Source: Acidovorax defluvii (GTDB lineage Bacteria > Pseudomonadota > Gammaproteobacteria > Burkholderiales > Burkholderiaceae_C). From it: 64,000 nt of DNA. Made by a program: the position numbers and the translations under genes. The stretch spans positions 1 to 64,000 of the forward strand of contig QLTU01000019.1 of the NCBI GenBank assembly GCA_003268905.1. Direction: 5' to 3'. The notes below the pieces were generated by a model. The model saw nothing but the letters and a program-made list of their open reading frames with translations, made no database searches and had not been told where the DNA came from. Within the stretch, counting starts at the first letter, position 1. Each line of letters opens with the position of its first letter. Shown here in pieces: positions 7,620-16,590 of the stretch.

Positions 7620-7695
7620 GTTCCCCGCTCTTGGCAGGGCAGTTGTTCCCCGCCTACCGGGGTAAATCGGGTTTTGTTCCCCGATATGTTCCCCG
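7620..7695 (+). repeat. GTTCCCCG boxes at the integrase end
   Basis: GTTCCCCG occurs at 7620-7627, 7645-7652, 7676-7683 and 7688-7695, upstream of the integrase start and toward ssrA. The last two have the same 12-bp spacing as the pair at the left end of the element. Likely integrase arm sites and possibly also integrase promoter operators. Confidence 0.6.
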
Positions 7696-7762
7696 CTCAC
7701 CGTTTGGCTGTCAATGGTTACCCTTGTCTGTTCCTGCTGTGTAAGTGCCTGATTTACCAATG

Positions 7763-7798
7763 AAAAAGGCCGCCAGGTGGTGTTCCTTGGCGGCCTTT
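7763..7798 (-). terminator. Terminator downstream of ssrA, brought in with the element
   Basis: On the minus strand GGCCGCCA..TGGCGGCC forms an 8-bp stem with a 12-base loop followed by a five-base T-tract. It lies 12 bp beyond the mature tmRNA end, inside the inferred element boundary. Confidence 0.75.
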
Positions 7799-7809
7799 GT
7801 TTTGGTGGA

Positions 7810-7823
7810 TGGTGGAGCTGGCG
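7810..7823. other. Inferred right attachment site inside ssrA 3' end
   Basis: TGGTGGAGCTGGCG covers the CCA end and acceptor stem of tmRNA. Integration at a tmRNA 3' end that leaves the gene intact is well known for P4-type integrases. A gapped partial copy lies at 614-626. Confidence 0.45.
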
Positions 7824-8196
7824 GGAATTGAACCCGCGTCCGCAAGCCTTCATCGGGCAGATCTACATGTTTAGCGGTCTGATTTAAGTCTCGCCACCTT
7901 TGTCGCGCAGTCGCACGCTACACCGGCCGCCAGCACCCTATTTTCTCACCCCAACCCAAGGTACCCGGATCAGAGCCAGCCCATGTAATTATCCTTGCAG
8001 CCGGGAGGCGCTGATTGCTCAGAACCCCCTTGCCCAGCCCATCGGCCAACTGTTGCAAGGCTCACTGGCAATTAAGCAGCGAGTGCGAAACGTTCGTCGT
8101 TTGCAGTTAGTTTTTTAAATCGAGATTTACGAGCGTGACTCAAGCTCGACATGCACCACACCGATTCCGAACCCACGTCGAAACCAGGACAGCCCC
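7810..8196 (-). ncRNA. ssrA: tmRNA (ssrA)
   Basis: A 387-nt transfer-messenger RNA that rescues stalled ribosomes and tags the nascent chain for proteolysis. The 5' end starts GGGGCTGTCCTGGTTTCGAC and the 3' end finishes with a T-arm (GGTTCAATTCCCGCC) and acceptor ending in an encoded CCA. The tag frame at 8104-8072 runs GCA..TAA and encodes ANDERFALAA, a typical betaproteobacterial degron ending in LAA. The gene remains complete despite the element inserted at its 3' end. Confidence 0.97.
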
Positions 8197-8209
8197 TACA
8201 AAGCGTATT

Positions 8210-8875
8210 TTAGGCCTTCTCAAGCAATTGCAAGAGGTCAAGCGGTGAATTAATTACCGCGTGGGCGCCCCATTGCAGGGGATCAGCCCTATCCCCCAGA
8301 TATCCATACGTCGCCGCTACGGTTCCCATTCCGGCAGCAAGCCCCGCGACGATATCTCGGTGATCGTCGCCCACATAAATACAGCGGTCAGGATTCAATC
8401 CCAGACGCGATGCAGCTTCCAGGAGCGGAGCAGGATGCGGCTTGGCGTGAGGTGTTGAATCTCCACTCACAACCGCCCCAGCAGTAGCAAACAGCGGCAT
8501 GGCAAACGTGAGCGGCTCCGTAAAACGGGCCGATTTGTTGGTGACCACGCCCCACATCAGTTGCCGCTGAAGCAACTGCACAATCAGATGACCGACGCCA
8601 TCAAAAACAGTGGTCAGATGGGTCATTCGAGTTTCGTAATTGACGAAAAACTCTTCACGCAATGCTTCGTAGTCTGGGTGCTCGGGCGTCATGCCAAAAG
8701 CCTCGCCCAGCATGCCCCTCGCCCCAGCACCAGCCATTGGGCGATAACGATCTGCTGGCAACGAGGGCATACCCCGGTCGGTGCGCATTTTGTCTGCGGC
8801 AGCACCGAGGTCAGGTGCGCTGTCGATCAAGGTGCCATCCAAGTCAAACAATACGGCACGAACGTCAGAAAACAT
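8210..8875 (-). CDS. gph: Phosphoglycolate phosphatase, HAD family
   Basis: A 221-residue soluble hydrolase that converts 2-phosphoglycolate to glycolate, a salvage step after DNA repair or RuBisCO oxygenase activity. The HAD motif I is VLFDLDGTLID at the N-terminus, motif II is VVTNKS in the middle, the motif III lysine is in HAKPHPAP, and motif IV is YVGDDHRDI. The ATG at 8875 is preferred. A TTG four codons earlier overlaps the ubiG stop and would also be possible. In Burkholderiales gph commonly follows ubiG, as here, which supports Gph over other HAD phosphatases. Confidence 0.88.
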   Translation of the reverse strand: MFSDVRAVLFDLDGTLIDSAPDLGAAADKMRTDRGMPSLPADRYRPMAGAGARGMLGEAFGMTPEHPDYEALREEFFVNYETRMTHLTTVFDGVGHLIVQLLQRQLMWGVVTNKSARFTEPLTFAMPLFATAGAVVSGDSTPHAKPHPAPLLEAASRLGLNPDRCIYVGDDHRDIVAGLAAGMGTVAATYGYLGDRADPLQWGAHAVINSPLDLLQLLEKA

Positions 8876-8883
8876 ACAGCGCT

Positions 8884-9594
8884 TCAAACACCACGGCGTG
8901 TGGCAAACATGTAGTTGACACTAGTGTCATTACCCAGCCAATAGCGACGCGTGAGCGGATTGTGCTCCAGGCCGCAGGTGTGCGTGACGTCCAAACCAGC
9001 TGCGCGGCAACTGGCAGCAAGTTCACTTGGACGAATCAGTTTGGCGTATTCATGTGTACCGCGTGGCAGCATGTTCAAAATGTATTCAGCCCCCACGATG
9101 GCCAGCGCAAATGCCTTCGGGTTGCGGTTGATGGTGGAAAAAAAGACCCATCCCCCCGGTTTAACCAGCTGCGCGCAAGCCTTAACGACGGACGCGGGGT
9201 CTGGCACATGCTCAAGCATCTCCATGCATGTCACAACATCGAAACTGGCCGGCTGTTCTGCTGCCAAGGCTTCAACACTCACTTCCCGGAACTGAAGGTT
9301 GGAAGTTTGCGCCTCCAAAGCATGCAGCCGGGCTACGCGCAGTGCTTTTGTGGAGAGATCAATGCCGGTGACATTGGCCCCCTTGCGTGCCATGGAATCT
9401 GACAGAATGCCTCCGCCACAACCCACATCGAGCACCACCTTGGAAGACAGGCCTGCCAAGCCATCAATCCAGCCGAGTCGAAGCGGATTGATCTGGTGCA
9501 GCGGACGAAATTCGCTGTCAGTGTCCCACCATCGATGGGCTAGTTCAGAAAATTTAGCCAATTCGGAGGGATCAGCATTCACAGTTTCACTCAT
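8884..9594 (-). CDS. ubiG: Ubiquinone biosynthesis O-methyltransferase
   Basis: A 236-residue SAM-dependent enzyme that performs both O-methylations of ubiquinone synthesis. The start at [15 protein letters not shown] fits the usual UbiG N-terminus; an ATG three codons earlier exists. Visible motifs: [19 protein letters not shown] near residue 20, the SAM-binding [31 protein letters not shown]-like motif II, and [15 protein letters not shown]. It is followed by gph on the same strand and lies downstream of ompA. Confidence 0.95.
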   Translation of the reverse strand: MSETVNADPSELAKFSELAHRWWDTDSEFRPLHQINPLRLGWIDGLAGLSSKVVLDVGCGGGILSDSMARKGANVTGIDLSTKALRVARLHALEAQTSNLQFREVSVEALAAEQPASFDVVTCMEMLEHVPDPASVVKACAQLVKPGGWVFFSTINRNPKAFALAIVGAEYILNMLPRGTHEYAKLIRPSELAASCRAAGLDVTHTCGLEHNPLTRRYWLGNDTSVNYMFATRRGV

Positions 9595-9640
9595 GATCAC
9601 CATTTTCCATCAAGCCACGGAGAACGAACGGACAGACGTA

Positions 9641-9672
9641 AAAAAAGGCCCCGATCTCGGAGCCTTTTTCTG
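9641..9672 (-). terminator. Terminator after ompA
   Basis: On the minus strand GGCTCCGA-GA-TCGGGGCC is followed by a run of seven T, 15 bp or so past the ompA stop. Confidence 0.8.
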
Positions 9673-9685
9673 AGCAATCCGAAGA

Positions 9686-10327
9686 TTACTTGGTAGCGCG
9701 GGTACCAACCACTTCGATTTCGACGCGGCGGTTCTTGGCGCGACCTTCCTTGGTCTTGTTGTCAGCCACAGGCTGCTTTTCACCCTTGCCTTCGGTGTAC
9801 ACGCGGTTCTTTTCGATGCCCTTGGAGACCAGATAGGCCTTCACGGCTTCGGAACGACGCACGGACAGCTTCTGGTTGTAGGCGTCAGAACCGACGGAGT
9901 CGGTGTGACCCACGGCAATGATGACTTCCAAGTTGATGTCCTTGACCTTGGAGGCCAGGTCATCCAGCTTGGCCTTGCCTTCGGGCTTCAGCACGGACTT
10001 GTCGAAGTCAAAGAATGCGTCAGCAGCGTAGGTCACCTTGGTGGCCACGGCGGGTGCTGGAGCAGGCTTGGCAGCAGGTGCAGCAGCTGCGGGTGCAGCA
10101 GCTGGTGCAGCTGCGGGCGCAGGAGCTGCCGCAACCAGAGCGCCATCGCATCCTGGAGCAGCCGTTGCGGGCGTCCAGAAGGCATCGCGCCAGCAGTACT
10201 CATTGGTGCCGTTTTTCCAGACCAGCTCGCCGGAGCCATTCTTCCAGTTGTCAACGGTTTGTGCGCCAGCGGCGGTTGCGAGCGCTGCGGAGGCAAACAA
10301 CATCGCCACTTTGTTCAGTTTCTTCAT
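9686..10327 (-). CDS. ompA: OmpA-family outer membrane protein
   Basis: A 213-residue exported protein that links the outer membrane to peptidoglycan. A signal peptide covers residues 1-22 (ending ATAAGAQ). A short mature N-terminal segment has two cysteines ([12 protein letters not shown]). An Ala/Pro-rich linker follows (about 65-97), then the C-terminal OmpA/MotB domain (about 100-208) with [20 protein letters not shown] and [20 protein letters not shown], including the diaminopimelate-binding Asp and Arg. There is no 8-stranded barrel, so it is the short betaproteobacterial OmpA type, not E. coli-like OmpA. The conserved position between ubiG and gyrA supports the call. Confidence 0.92.
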   Translation of the reverse strand: MKKLNKVAMLFASAALATAAGAQTVDNWKNGSGELVWKNGTNEYCWRDAFWTPATAAPGCDGALVAAAPAPAAAPAAAPAAAAPAAKPAPAPAVATKVTYAADAFFDFDKSVLKPEGKAKLDDLASKVKDINLEVIIAVGHTDSVGSDAYNQKLSVRRSEAVKAYLVSKGIEKNRVYTEGKGEKQPVADNKTKEGRAKNRRVEIEVVGTRATK

Positions 10328-10552
10328 GGTTCTCCTCTTGGGGAAAAAGCCGCAGCCGCGCTGCGAATCAGGACGTCATCGGTGACCATCACCAAAAACG
10401 TTCAATCGATTGTGCCATACGTAACAGGGCAAGTGCGGGGGCTGTGCATTAGGTTCCGTAGGACAAAAGCCCAATTGCCACGATATGTTGCTAAGGCGCT
10501 ACACGCTCTTGCCCCTAAAATGGCTTTCCTTTGCCGTCACCGCCGCCTCCCA

Positions 10553-13225
10553 ATGACCCAGTTTGCCAAAGAAACCCTGCCGATCAGCCTCGAAGAGGAA
10601 ATGCGGCGCAGTTATCTCGACTACGCAATGAGCGTTATCGTGGGGCGAGCTTTGCCCGATGCACGGGATGGCCTCAAACCCGTACACCGGCGCGTGCTCT
10701 TTGCCATGCACGAGCTCAACAACGACTGGAATCGACCCTACAAAAAGTCGGCCCGTATCGTGGGCGACGTGATTGGTAAATACCACCCGCACGGCGACTC
10801 TGCGGTGTATGACACCATCGTTCGCATGGCCCAGGATTTCTCGCTGCGCCACATGCTGGTAGATGGCCAAGGCAACTTCGGATCGGTGGATGGTGACAGC
10901 GCTGCAGCCATGCGATATACCGAAATTCGCCTGGCGAAAATCGCGCACGAAATGCTGGGCGATATCGACAAGGAAACCGTCGATTTCGGCCCCAACTACG
11001 ACGGCAGCGAGAAAGAGCCGCTGGTACTGCCCAGCAAACTGCCCAATCTGCTGGTCAATGGCTCGGCAGGTATTGCCGTCGGCATGGCCACCAATATTCC
11101 GCCGCACAACATCAACGAGGTGGTGGATGGTTGCCTTCACATGCTGCGCAACCCCGAAACCACCATCGACGAGTTGATGGAGATCATTCCCGCGCCAGAC
11201 TTCCCCACTGCGGGCATCATTTACGGCATCAATGGCGTAAAGGACGGTTATCGCACCGGTCGCGGCAAGGTGGTGATGCGTGCACGCTGCCACTTTGAGG
11301 ACATCGACCGCGGCCAGCGCCAGTCCATCATCGTTGACGAACTGCCCTACCAGGTCAACAAAAAGACGCTACAAGAGCGCATGGCCGAGCTGGTGCATGA
11401 GAAAAAGATCGAAGGCATCAGCCACATCCAGGACGAGTCGGACAAATCAGGCATGCGCCTGGTGATCGAACTCAAGCGCGGCGAAGTGCCCGAGGTGGTA
11501 CTCAACAACCTGTACAAGCAGACGCAGCTGCAGGACACCTTCGGCATGAACATGGTGGCGCTGATCGACGGCCAGCCGCGTCTGTGCAATCTCAAGGATT
11601 TGATCAGTGTCTTTCTGCAGCACCGCCGCGAAGTGGTCACGCGCCGCACCGTGTTCGAACTGCGCAAGGCGCGCGATCGTGGCCATGTGCTTGAAGGCTT
11701 GGCCATTGCCCTGGGGAACATTGACGACTTCATCCGCATCATCCGCGAATCACCCACGCCGCCCGTTGCCAAGGCGGAGTTGATGACACGCTCCTGGGAC
11801 AGCAAGCTGGTGCGCGAAATGCTCACGCGCACCCGTGCCGATGGCGGCATGATCAACGCTGACGACTATCGTCCGGAGGGGCTGGAAAAAGAATTTGGCA
11901 TGGGGCAGGACGGCCTGTACCGCCTGTCTGACACGCAGGCCCAGGAAATTTTGCAAATGCGCCTGCAGCGCCTGACCGGCCTGGAGCAGGACAAGATCGT
12001 GGCCGAGTACAAGGAAGTCATGGCGGTCATCGAAGACCTGCTCGACATCCTGGCCAAGCCCGAGCGTGTATCGGTCATCATTTGCGACGAACTCACCGCC
12101 ATCAAGCAGGAATTCGGCCAGCACAAGCTGGGCGCCCGCCGCAGCGTGGTGGAATACAGCGCGCAGGACCTCTCCACCGAAGACCTGATCACCCCCACCG
12201 ACATGGTGGTCACGCTCAGCCACACCGGCTACATCAAGAGCCAGCCCTTGAGCGAATACCGCGCGCAAAAGCGCGGCGGGCGCGGCAAGCAGGCCACAGC
12301 CACGAAGGAAGACGACTGGATCGACCAGCTCTTCATTGCGAACACGCACGACTACATCCTGTGCTTCTCCAACCGGGGCCGCCTGTATTGGCTCAAGGTG
12401 TGGGAAGTGCCCGCCGGCTCGCGCGGATCGCGTGGCCGCCCCATCGTCAACATGTTCCCGCTGCAAGACGGTGAAAAAATCAACGTGGTGCTGCCGCTCA
12501 CTGGCGACATGCGCACCTTCCCGGCCGACCGCTACGTGTTCATGGCCACCAGCATGGGCACCGTGAAGAAGACCGCGCTGGACGAATTCAGCAACCCGCG
12601 CAAGGGCGGCATCATTGCCGTCAACCTGGATGACGGCGACTACCTGATCGGCGCTGCGCTCACCGATGGCCAGCACGACGTGATGCTGTTTTCCGACGGT
12701 GGCAAGGCCGTACGTTTCGACGAAAACGATGTTCGCCCCCTGGGCCGCCAGGCACGCGGCGTGCGCGGCATGATGCTCGAAGACGGCCAGAGCGTAATCG
12801 CCATGCTGGTGGCTGAAGACGAAACGCAAAGTGTGCTTACGGCCACCGAAAACGGCTACGGCAAGCGCACCAGCATCACCGAATACACCCGCCACGGCCG
12901 TGGCACCAAGGGCATGATCGCCATCCAGCAGAGCGAGCGCAACGGCAAGGTCGTGGCCGCCACGCTGGTGCATGCCGACGACGAAATCATGCTGATCACC
13001 GACAAGGGTGTGCTGGTGCGCACCCGGGTGAGCGAGATCCGCGAACTCGGCCGTGCCACGCAGGGCGTAACGCTGATTGCGCTGGACGAGGGCTCGAAGC
13101 TCAGCGGCCTGCAGCGCATTGTCGAAAACGACGCGAACATGGCCGATGCCGAAACTGATGGAGACGCTGGCGCGGACGGTGGCGCCACCGCTGCGCCCGA
13201 AGCTCCAGATTCGCCAGACGCTTGA
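10553..13225 (+). CDS. gyrA: DNA gyrase subunit A
   Basis: An 890-residue subunit that breaks and rejoins DNA in negative supercoiling. The start [20 protein letters not shown] is the standard one; the frame is open upstream but has no GyrA-like sequence. The catalytic tyrosine is Tyr122 in RYTEIRL. The quinolone-determining region reads [15 protein letters not shown] with Ser83 and Asp87, the susceptible form. A GyrA-box-like motif (QKRGGRGK) lies near residue 571, before the C-terminal beta-pinwheel, and an acidic tail ends the protein. Transcribed divergently from ompA. Confidence 0.98.
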   Translation: MTQFAKETLPISLEEEMRRSYLDYAMSVIVGRALPDARDGLKPVHRRVLFAMHELNNDWNRPYKKSARIVGDVIGKYHPHGDSAVYDTIVRMAQDFSLRHMLVDGQGNFGSVDGDSAAAMRYTEIRLAKIAHEMLGDIDKETVDFGPNYDGSEKEPLVLPSKLPNLLVNGSAGIAVGMATNIPPHNINEVVDGCLHMLRNPETTIDELMEIIPAPDFPTAGIIYGINGVKDGYRTGRGKVVMRARCHFEDIDRGQRQSIIVDELPYQVNKKTLQERMAELVHEKKIEGISHIQDESDKSGMRLVIELKRGEVPEVVLNNLYKQTQLQDTFGMNMVALIDGQPRLCNLKDLISVFLQHRREVVTRRTVFELRKARDRGHVLEGLAIALGNIDDFIRIIRESPTPPVAKAELMTRSWDSKLVREMLTRTRADGGMINADDYRPEGLEKEFGMGQDGLYRLSDTQAQEILQMRLQRLTGLEQDKIVAEYKEVMAVIEDLLDILAKPERVSVIICDELTAIKQEFGQHKLGARRSVVEYSAQDLSTEDLITPTDMVVTLSHTGYIKSQPLSEYRAQKRGGRGKQATATKEDDWIDQLFIANTHDYILCFSNRGRLYWLKVWEVPAGSRGSRGRPIVNMFPLQDGEKINVVLPLTGDMRTFPADRYVFMATSMGTVKKTALDEFSNPRKGGIIAVNLDDGDYLIGAALTDGQHDVMLFSDGGKAVRFDENDVRPLGRQARGVRGMMLEDGQSVIAMLVAEDETQSVLTATENGYGKRTSITEYTRHGRGTKGMIAIQQSERNGKVVAATLVHADDEIMLITDKGVLVRTRVSEIRELGRATQGVTLIALDEGSKLSGLQRIVENDANMADAETDGDAGADGGATAAPEAPDSPDA

Positions 13226-13256
13226 TTTCAGCAGCGCACGATTCGTCGCGCATTGA

Positions 13257-13323
13257 ATGCTACAAAAACAATAGCTGTTAGCGCTTAACTGGTAAGCACT
13301 AGCAGCCATTCTGACCTATATTT
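13257..13323 (+). repeat. Two-hairpin interspersed repeat, copy in serC leader
   Basis: Carries AATAGCTGTTAGCGCTTAAC..GGTAAGCACTAGCAGCCATT, the pattern common to twelve places in this window. It reaches to within two bases of the serC ATG, so it forms the serC ribosome-binding region; no AGGA-type site is visible. Confidence 0.75.
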
Positions 13324-13324
13324 A

Positions 13325-14434
13325 ATGACACGCCCGTACAACTTCTCGGCAGGCCCTGCCGCCATTCCCAACGAAGTCCTCGAACAAGCTGCAGCCGAAA
13401 TGCTGGACTGGAACGGCAGCGGCATGGGCGTGATGGAGATGAGCCATCGCGGCAAGGAATTTTTGTCCATCTACGAACAGGCCGAAGCCGACCTGCGCGA
13501 ACTGCTGGCGGTGCCTGCCAATTTCAAGATTTTGTTCATGCAAGGCGGCGGCCTGGCTGAAAACGCCATCGTGCCAATGAATCTGTCGCGCGCTGGGGCC
13601 GTCGATTTTGTGGTGACCGGCAGCTGGAGCCAGAAGTCGCAAAAGGAAGCGCGCAAATACGCGTCCGAAGCGAACGTGATCGCATCGGGGGAAGATGGTG
13701 GTTTCACGACCCTGCCCGATCCGGCCGCATGGAAGATCAGCCGCGGGGCGAGCTATTTGCACATCTGCAGCAATGAGACCATCAATGGCATCGAATTCCA
13801 CCAGTTGCCCAACCTGAAGGCTCTGGGCAGCGACGCCCCGCTGGTGATCGATTTTTCGTCCCATGTGGCCTCACGCCCCGTGGACTGGTCGCGCGTGGGC
13901 CTGGCCTTCGGCGGGGCCCAGAAGAACCTGGGACCCGCAGGCCTTACGCTGGTGGTCGTGCGCGAAGACCTGCTGGGCCACGCACTGCCCTCGTGCCCCA
14001 GCGCGTTCGACTACAAAACCGTGGCCGACAACCAGTCGATGTACAACACGCCGCCCACCTGGGGCATCTACGTGGCGGGGTTGACCTTCCAGTGGCTCAA
14101 GCGCCAGCGCGAAGGTAGCCACAGCGGTGTGGCGGCAATGGAGCAGCGCAACATCGCCAAGGCCCGCCTGCTGTACGACGCCATTGACCAGTCGCAGTTT
14201 TATGTCAACAAGGTTGCGGCCAACTGCCGCTCGCGCATGAATGTTCCCTTTTTCCTGCGCGACGAGAGCCGCAACGATGCATTCCTGGCAGGCGCCAAGG
14301 AGCGCGGACTGCTGCAACTCAAGGGGCACAAGTCGGTGGGTGGCATGCGCGCCAGCATCTACAACGCCATGCCCCTGGCCGGTGTGCAGGCGCTGGTGGA
14401 CTACCTGCGAGAATTTGAACAAAAACACGCCTGA
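13325..14434 (+). CDS. serC: Phosphoserine aminotransferase
   Basis: A 369-residue PLP enzyme that makes 3-phosphoserine from 3-phosphohydroxypyruvate, and also acts in pyridoxine synthesis. The N-terminus [20 protein letters not shown] is diagnostic. The PLP lysine lies in [19 protein letters not shown], and the C-terminal [20 protein letters not shown] closes the fold. Length is normal. It opens the serC-pheA-tyrA-aroA series, a common Burkholderiales order. Its translation start directly follows a repeat element and lacks a clear Shine-Dalgarno sequence. Confidence 0.97.
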   Translation: MTRPYNFSAGPAAIPNEVLEQAAAEMLDWNGSGMGVMEMSHRGKEFLSIYEQAEADLRELLAVPANFKILFMQGGGLAENAIVPMNLSRAGAVDFVVTGSWSQKSQKEARKYASEANVIASGEDGGFTTLPDPAAWKISRGASYLHICSNETINGIEFHQLPNLKALGSDAPLVIDFSSHVASRPVDWSRVGLAFGGAQKNLGPAGLTLVVVREDLLGHALPSCPSAFDYKTVADNQSMYNTPPTWGIYVAGLTFQWLKRQREGSHSGVAAMEQRNIAKARLLYDAIDQSQFYVNKVAANCRSRMNVPFFLRDESRNDAFLAGAKERGLLQLKGHKSVGGMRASIYNAMPLAGVQALVDYLREFEQKHA

Positions 14435-14476
14435 ACGCCCACTCAGCCGCACGCTCCGCAAACGCCGCAGTCATCC

Positions 14477-15574
14477 ATGAACAATCCGCAAGCCTCTCCC
14501 GAACTCGCCAGCCTGCGCGTGCAGATCGACAACATCGACCAGCAACTGCTCACGCTGCTGAACCAGCGCGCACTGGTGGCAGAGAGGGTGGGCGAAATCA
14601 AGAAACGTGAAGGCACACCCTTCTTCCGCCCCGATCGCGTGGCGCAGGTAATCGAGAAGATCCAGACCGCCAACCCCGGGCCGCTCAAGGGCGCCCACGT
14701 GGCCGCCATCTGGCGCGAAATCATGTCCGCCTGCCTGGCGCTTGAATCGCCGCAACGCGTGGCCGTGCTGGGCCCGGAAGGCACGTTCTGCGAACAGGCG
14801 GCCATCGAGTTCTTTGGCGGCGCCGCAGACCTGATGTATTGCGCCAACTTCGATGAAGTTTTTCATGCCACTGCCGCCGGCAGCGCCCAATATGGCGTGG
14901 TGGGTGTCGAAAACTCCACCGAAGGCGTGGTCACGCGCTCGCTCGACATGTTCCTGCACACGCCCACCCATGTGGTCGGCGAGGTGAGCTTGCTGGTGCG
15001 CCACAACCTGCTGCGCACGAGCAATTCGCTCGACGGGATCGACGTGGTGCTGGCCCATCCGCAAGCGCTGGCACAGTGCCAGGCCTGGCTGTCCAAGCAC
15101 CTGCCGCATGCCGAGCGACGCCCGGTTTCCAGCAATGCCGAGGGCGCGCGCCTGGCCACCACCAACCCCGCGTGGGCCGCCTTGTCCAGCGAGCGCGCGG
15201 CCCAGCAGTTTGGCCTGCACATCGTCGCCCACGCCATACAGGACGACGCCTACAACCGCACGCGCTTCGCCATCATCTGCCTGCCCGACACGCTGCAGAC
15301 TCCGCCGCCTTCCGGCAAGGACTGCACCAGCCTGATCGTGTCGGTTCCCAACCGGCCCGGCGCCGTGCATGACTTGCTCGTGCCGCTCAAGACCCATGGT
15401 GTCTCCATGACACGCTTTGAGTCGCGCCCCGCGCGCACCGGCCAGTGGGAGTATTACTTCTACATCGACCTCGACGGGCATCCCGCACACCCCCATGTGG
15501 CGCGGGCTCTGGAAGAGCTGCGCAGTCTGTGCGCGTTCTACAAGGTTCTGGGAACCTACCCCGTTTCAGCATGA
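14477..15574 (+). CDS. pheA: Bifunctional chorismate mutase / prephenate dehydratase
   Basis: A 365-residue P-protein making phenylpyruvate from chorismate by way of prephenate. The AroQ-type mutase domain covers about residues 8-90 (LRVQIDNIDQQLLTLLNQRA). The dehydratase follows with VLGPEGTFCEQAAIEFFGG and GVVGVENSTEGVVTRSLDMF. The regulatory ACT domain is at about 278-355 (VPNRPGAVHDLLVPLKTHGV, then SMTRFESRPARTGQWEY), so feedback inhibition by phenylalanine is expected. It lies 42 bp after serC and 9 bp before tyrA. Confidence 0.97.
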   Translation: MNNPQASPELASLRVQIDNIDQQLLTLLNQRALVAERVGEIKKREGTPFFRPDRVAQVIEKIQTANPGPLKGAHVAAIWREIMSACLALESPQRVAVLGPEGTFCEQAAIEFFGGAADLMYCANFDEVFHATAAGSAQYGVVGVENSTEGVVTRSLDMFLHTPTHVVGEVSLLVRHNLLRTSNSLDGIDVVLAHPQALAQCQAWLSKHLPHAERRPVSSNAEGARLATTNPAWAALSSERAAQQFGLHIVAHAIQDDAYNRTRFAIICLPDTLQTPPPSGKDCTSLIVSVPNRPGAVHDLLVPLKTHGVSMTRFESRPARTGQWEYYFYIDLDGHPAHPHVARALEELRSLCAFYKVLGTYPVSA

Positions 15575-15583
15575 GAGGCCGCC

Positions 15584-16456
15584 ATGTTTGAACAACTCGG
15601 ACTGATCGGCTGCGGCCTCATGGGAGGCTCTTTCGCTCTGGCAATGAAAAAGGCAGGCCTCGTCAAACGGGTGGTGGGCTACAGCAAATCGCCCTCCACC
15701 ACCGACCGCGCCCGCCAGCTGGGCGTGATTGACGTCGAGGCGCCATCGGCCTTGCTGGCAGTGGCAGGGGCCGACATTGTGCTGCTGGCCGTGCCAGTCG
15801 CCGCCACGGAGGCCACGCTCAAGGCCATCAAGCACCTTGTCACTCCGCAAATGCTGATCATGGACGTGGGTTCCACCAAGGCCGACGTGGTGCAGGCGGC
15901 CCGGCGCTCGCTGCGCGACCAGCTGGGATCGTTTGTGCCGGCCCACCCTATTACAGGGCGCGAGGTTTCCGGTGTGGAACACGCCGACGCCGAGCTTTAC
16001 AGTGGCCGTCAGGTCATTCTCACCCCTATCGAGCGAACCCTCACAGCGCAGTTGCAGAAAGCCGAAGAAGTCTGGACCGCGCTGGGTTGCCGGGTGACCA
16101 GCATGTCCCCCGAGTCCCACGATGCGGCCTTTGCGGCCATCAGTCACCTGCCGCATCTGTTGGCGTTTGCCATGATGAACAGCATCACCGGGCAATCAAA
16201 CGGCGATGATTTTTTGTCGCTGGCAGGTCCGGGGTTTCGCGACTTCACCCGCATCGCTGCGGGCGACCCCAAGATGTGGCGCGACATTTTGCTGTCCAAC
16301 CGTGAAGAGTTGCTGGCCCAGTCGCGCCTGTTCCAGCAGGCCCTGCACACCTTTGAGCAGGCCATGGAAAAAGGCGATGCACAGCGACTGGAAGACATGC
16401 TCACCCTGGCCAGCGAAACCCGCGCCCACTGGCGCATGGGCGCAAAACGCAAGTAA
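15584..16456 (+). CDS. tyrA: Prephenate dehydrogenase
   Basis: A 290-residue NAD(P)-dependent enzyme of tyrosine synthesis. The Rossmann motif GLIGCGLMGGSFALAMKKAG opens the protein. FVPAHPITGREVSGVEHADA holds conserved active-site residues, and the helical dimerisation domain fills the C-terminal half (HDAAFAAISHLPHLLAFAMM). There is no ACT domain, so it is the short TyrA form. The start is 9 bp after pheA. A GC-rich repeat follows the stop. Confidence 0.95.
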   Translation: MFEQLGLIGCGLMGGSFALAMKKAGLVKRVVGYSKSPSTTDRARQLGVIDVEAPSALLAVAGADIVLLAVPVAATEATLKAIKHLVTPQMLIMDVGSTKADVVQAARRSLRDQLGSFVPAHPITGREVSGVEHADAELYSGRQVILTPIERTLTAQLQKAEEVWTALGCRVTSMSPESHDAAFAAISHLPHLLAFAMMNSITGQSNGDDFLSLAGPGFRDFTRIAAGDPKMWRDILLSNREELLAQSRLFQQALHTFEQAMEKGDAQRLEDMLTLASETRAHWRMGAKRK

Positions 16457-16560
16457 CCCCCTGAGTCGCCTTCGGCGCCCTCCCCCAAGGGGACGCACCC
16501 GGTGGCCTGGCGAAGCCAGTTCCACGGGTGCACTGGGGTGGGTCTGCGCCAGTAATGGCG
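16457..16560 (+). repeat. GC-rich intergenic repeat (family B)
   Basis: Directly after the tyrA stop: CCCCCTGAGTCGCCTTCGGC, then CCCCCAAGGGGACGC and a downstream palindromic part (CACCCGGTGGC..CCACGGGTG). The same opening in reverse orientation is found at 38118-38226. This kind of element often lies after gene ends in Comamonadaceae, as far as I recall. Confidence 0.6.
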
Positions 16561-16590
16561 GGCGCTTGGACCAATGGACGAAAGACACTG

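Noticed and set aside
9905-10552. Upstream extension of the gyrA frame
   Set aside because: It is antisense to ompA and not GyrA-like; the standard GyrA start lies at 10553.
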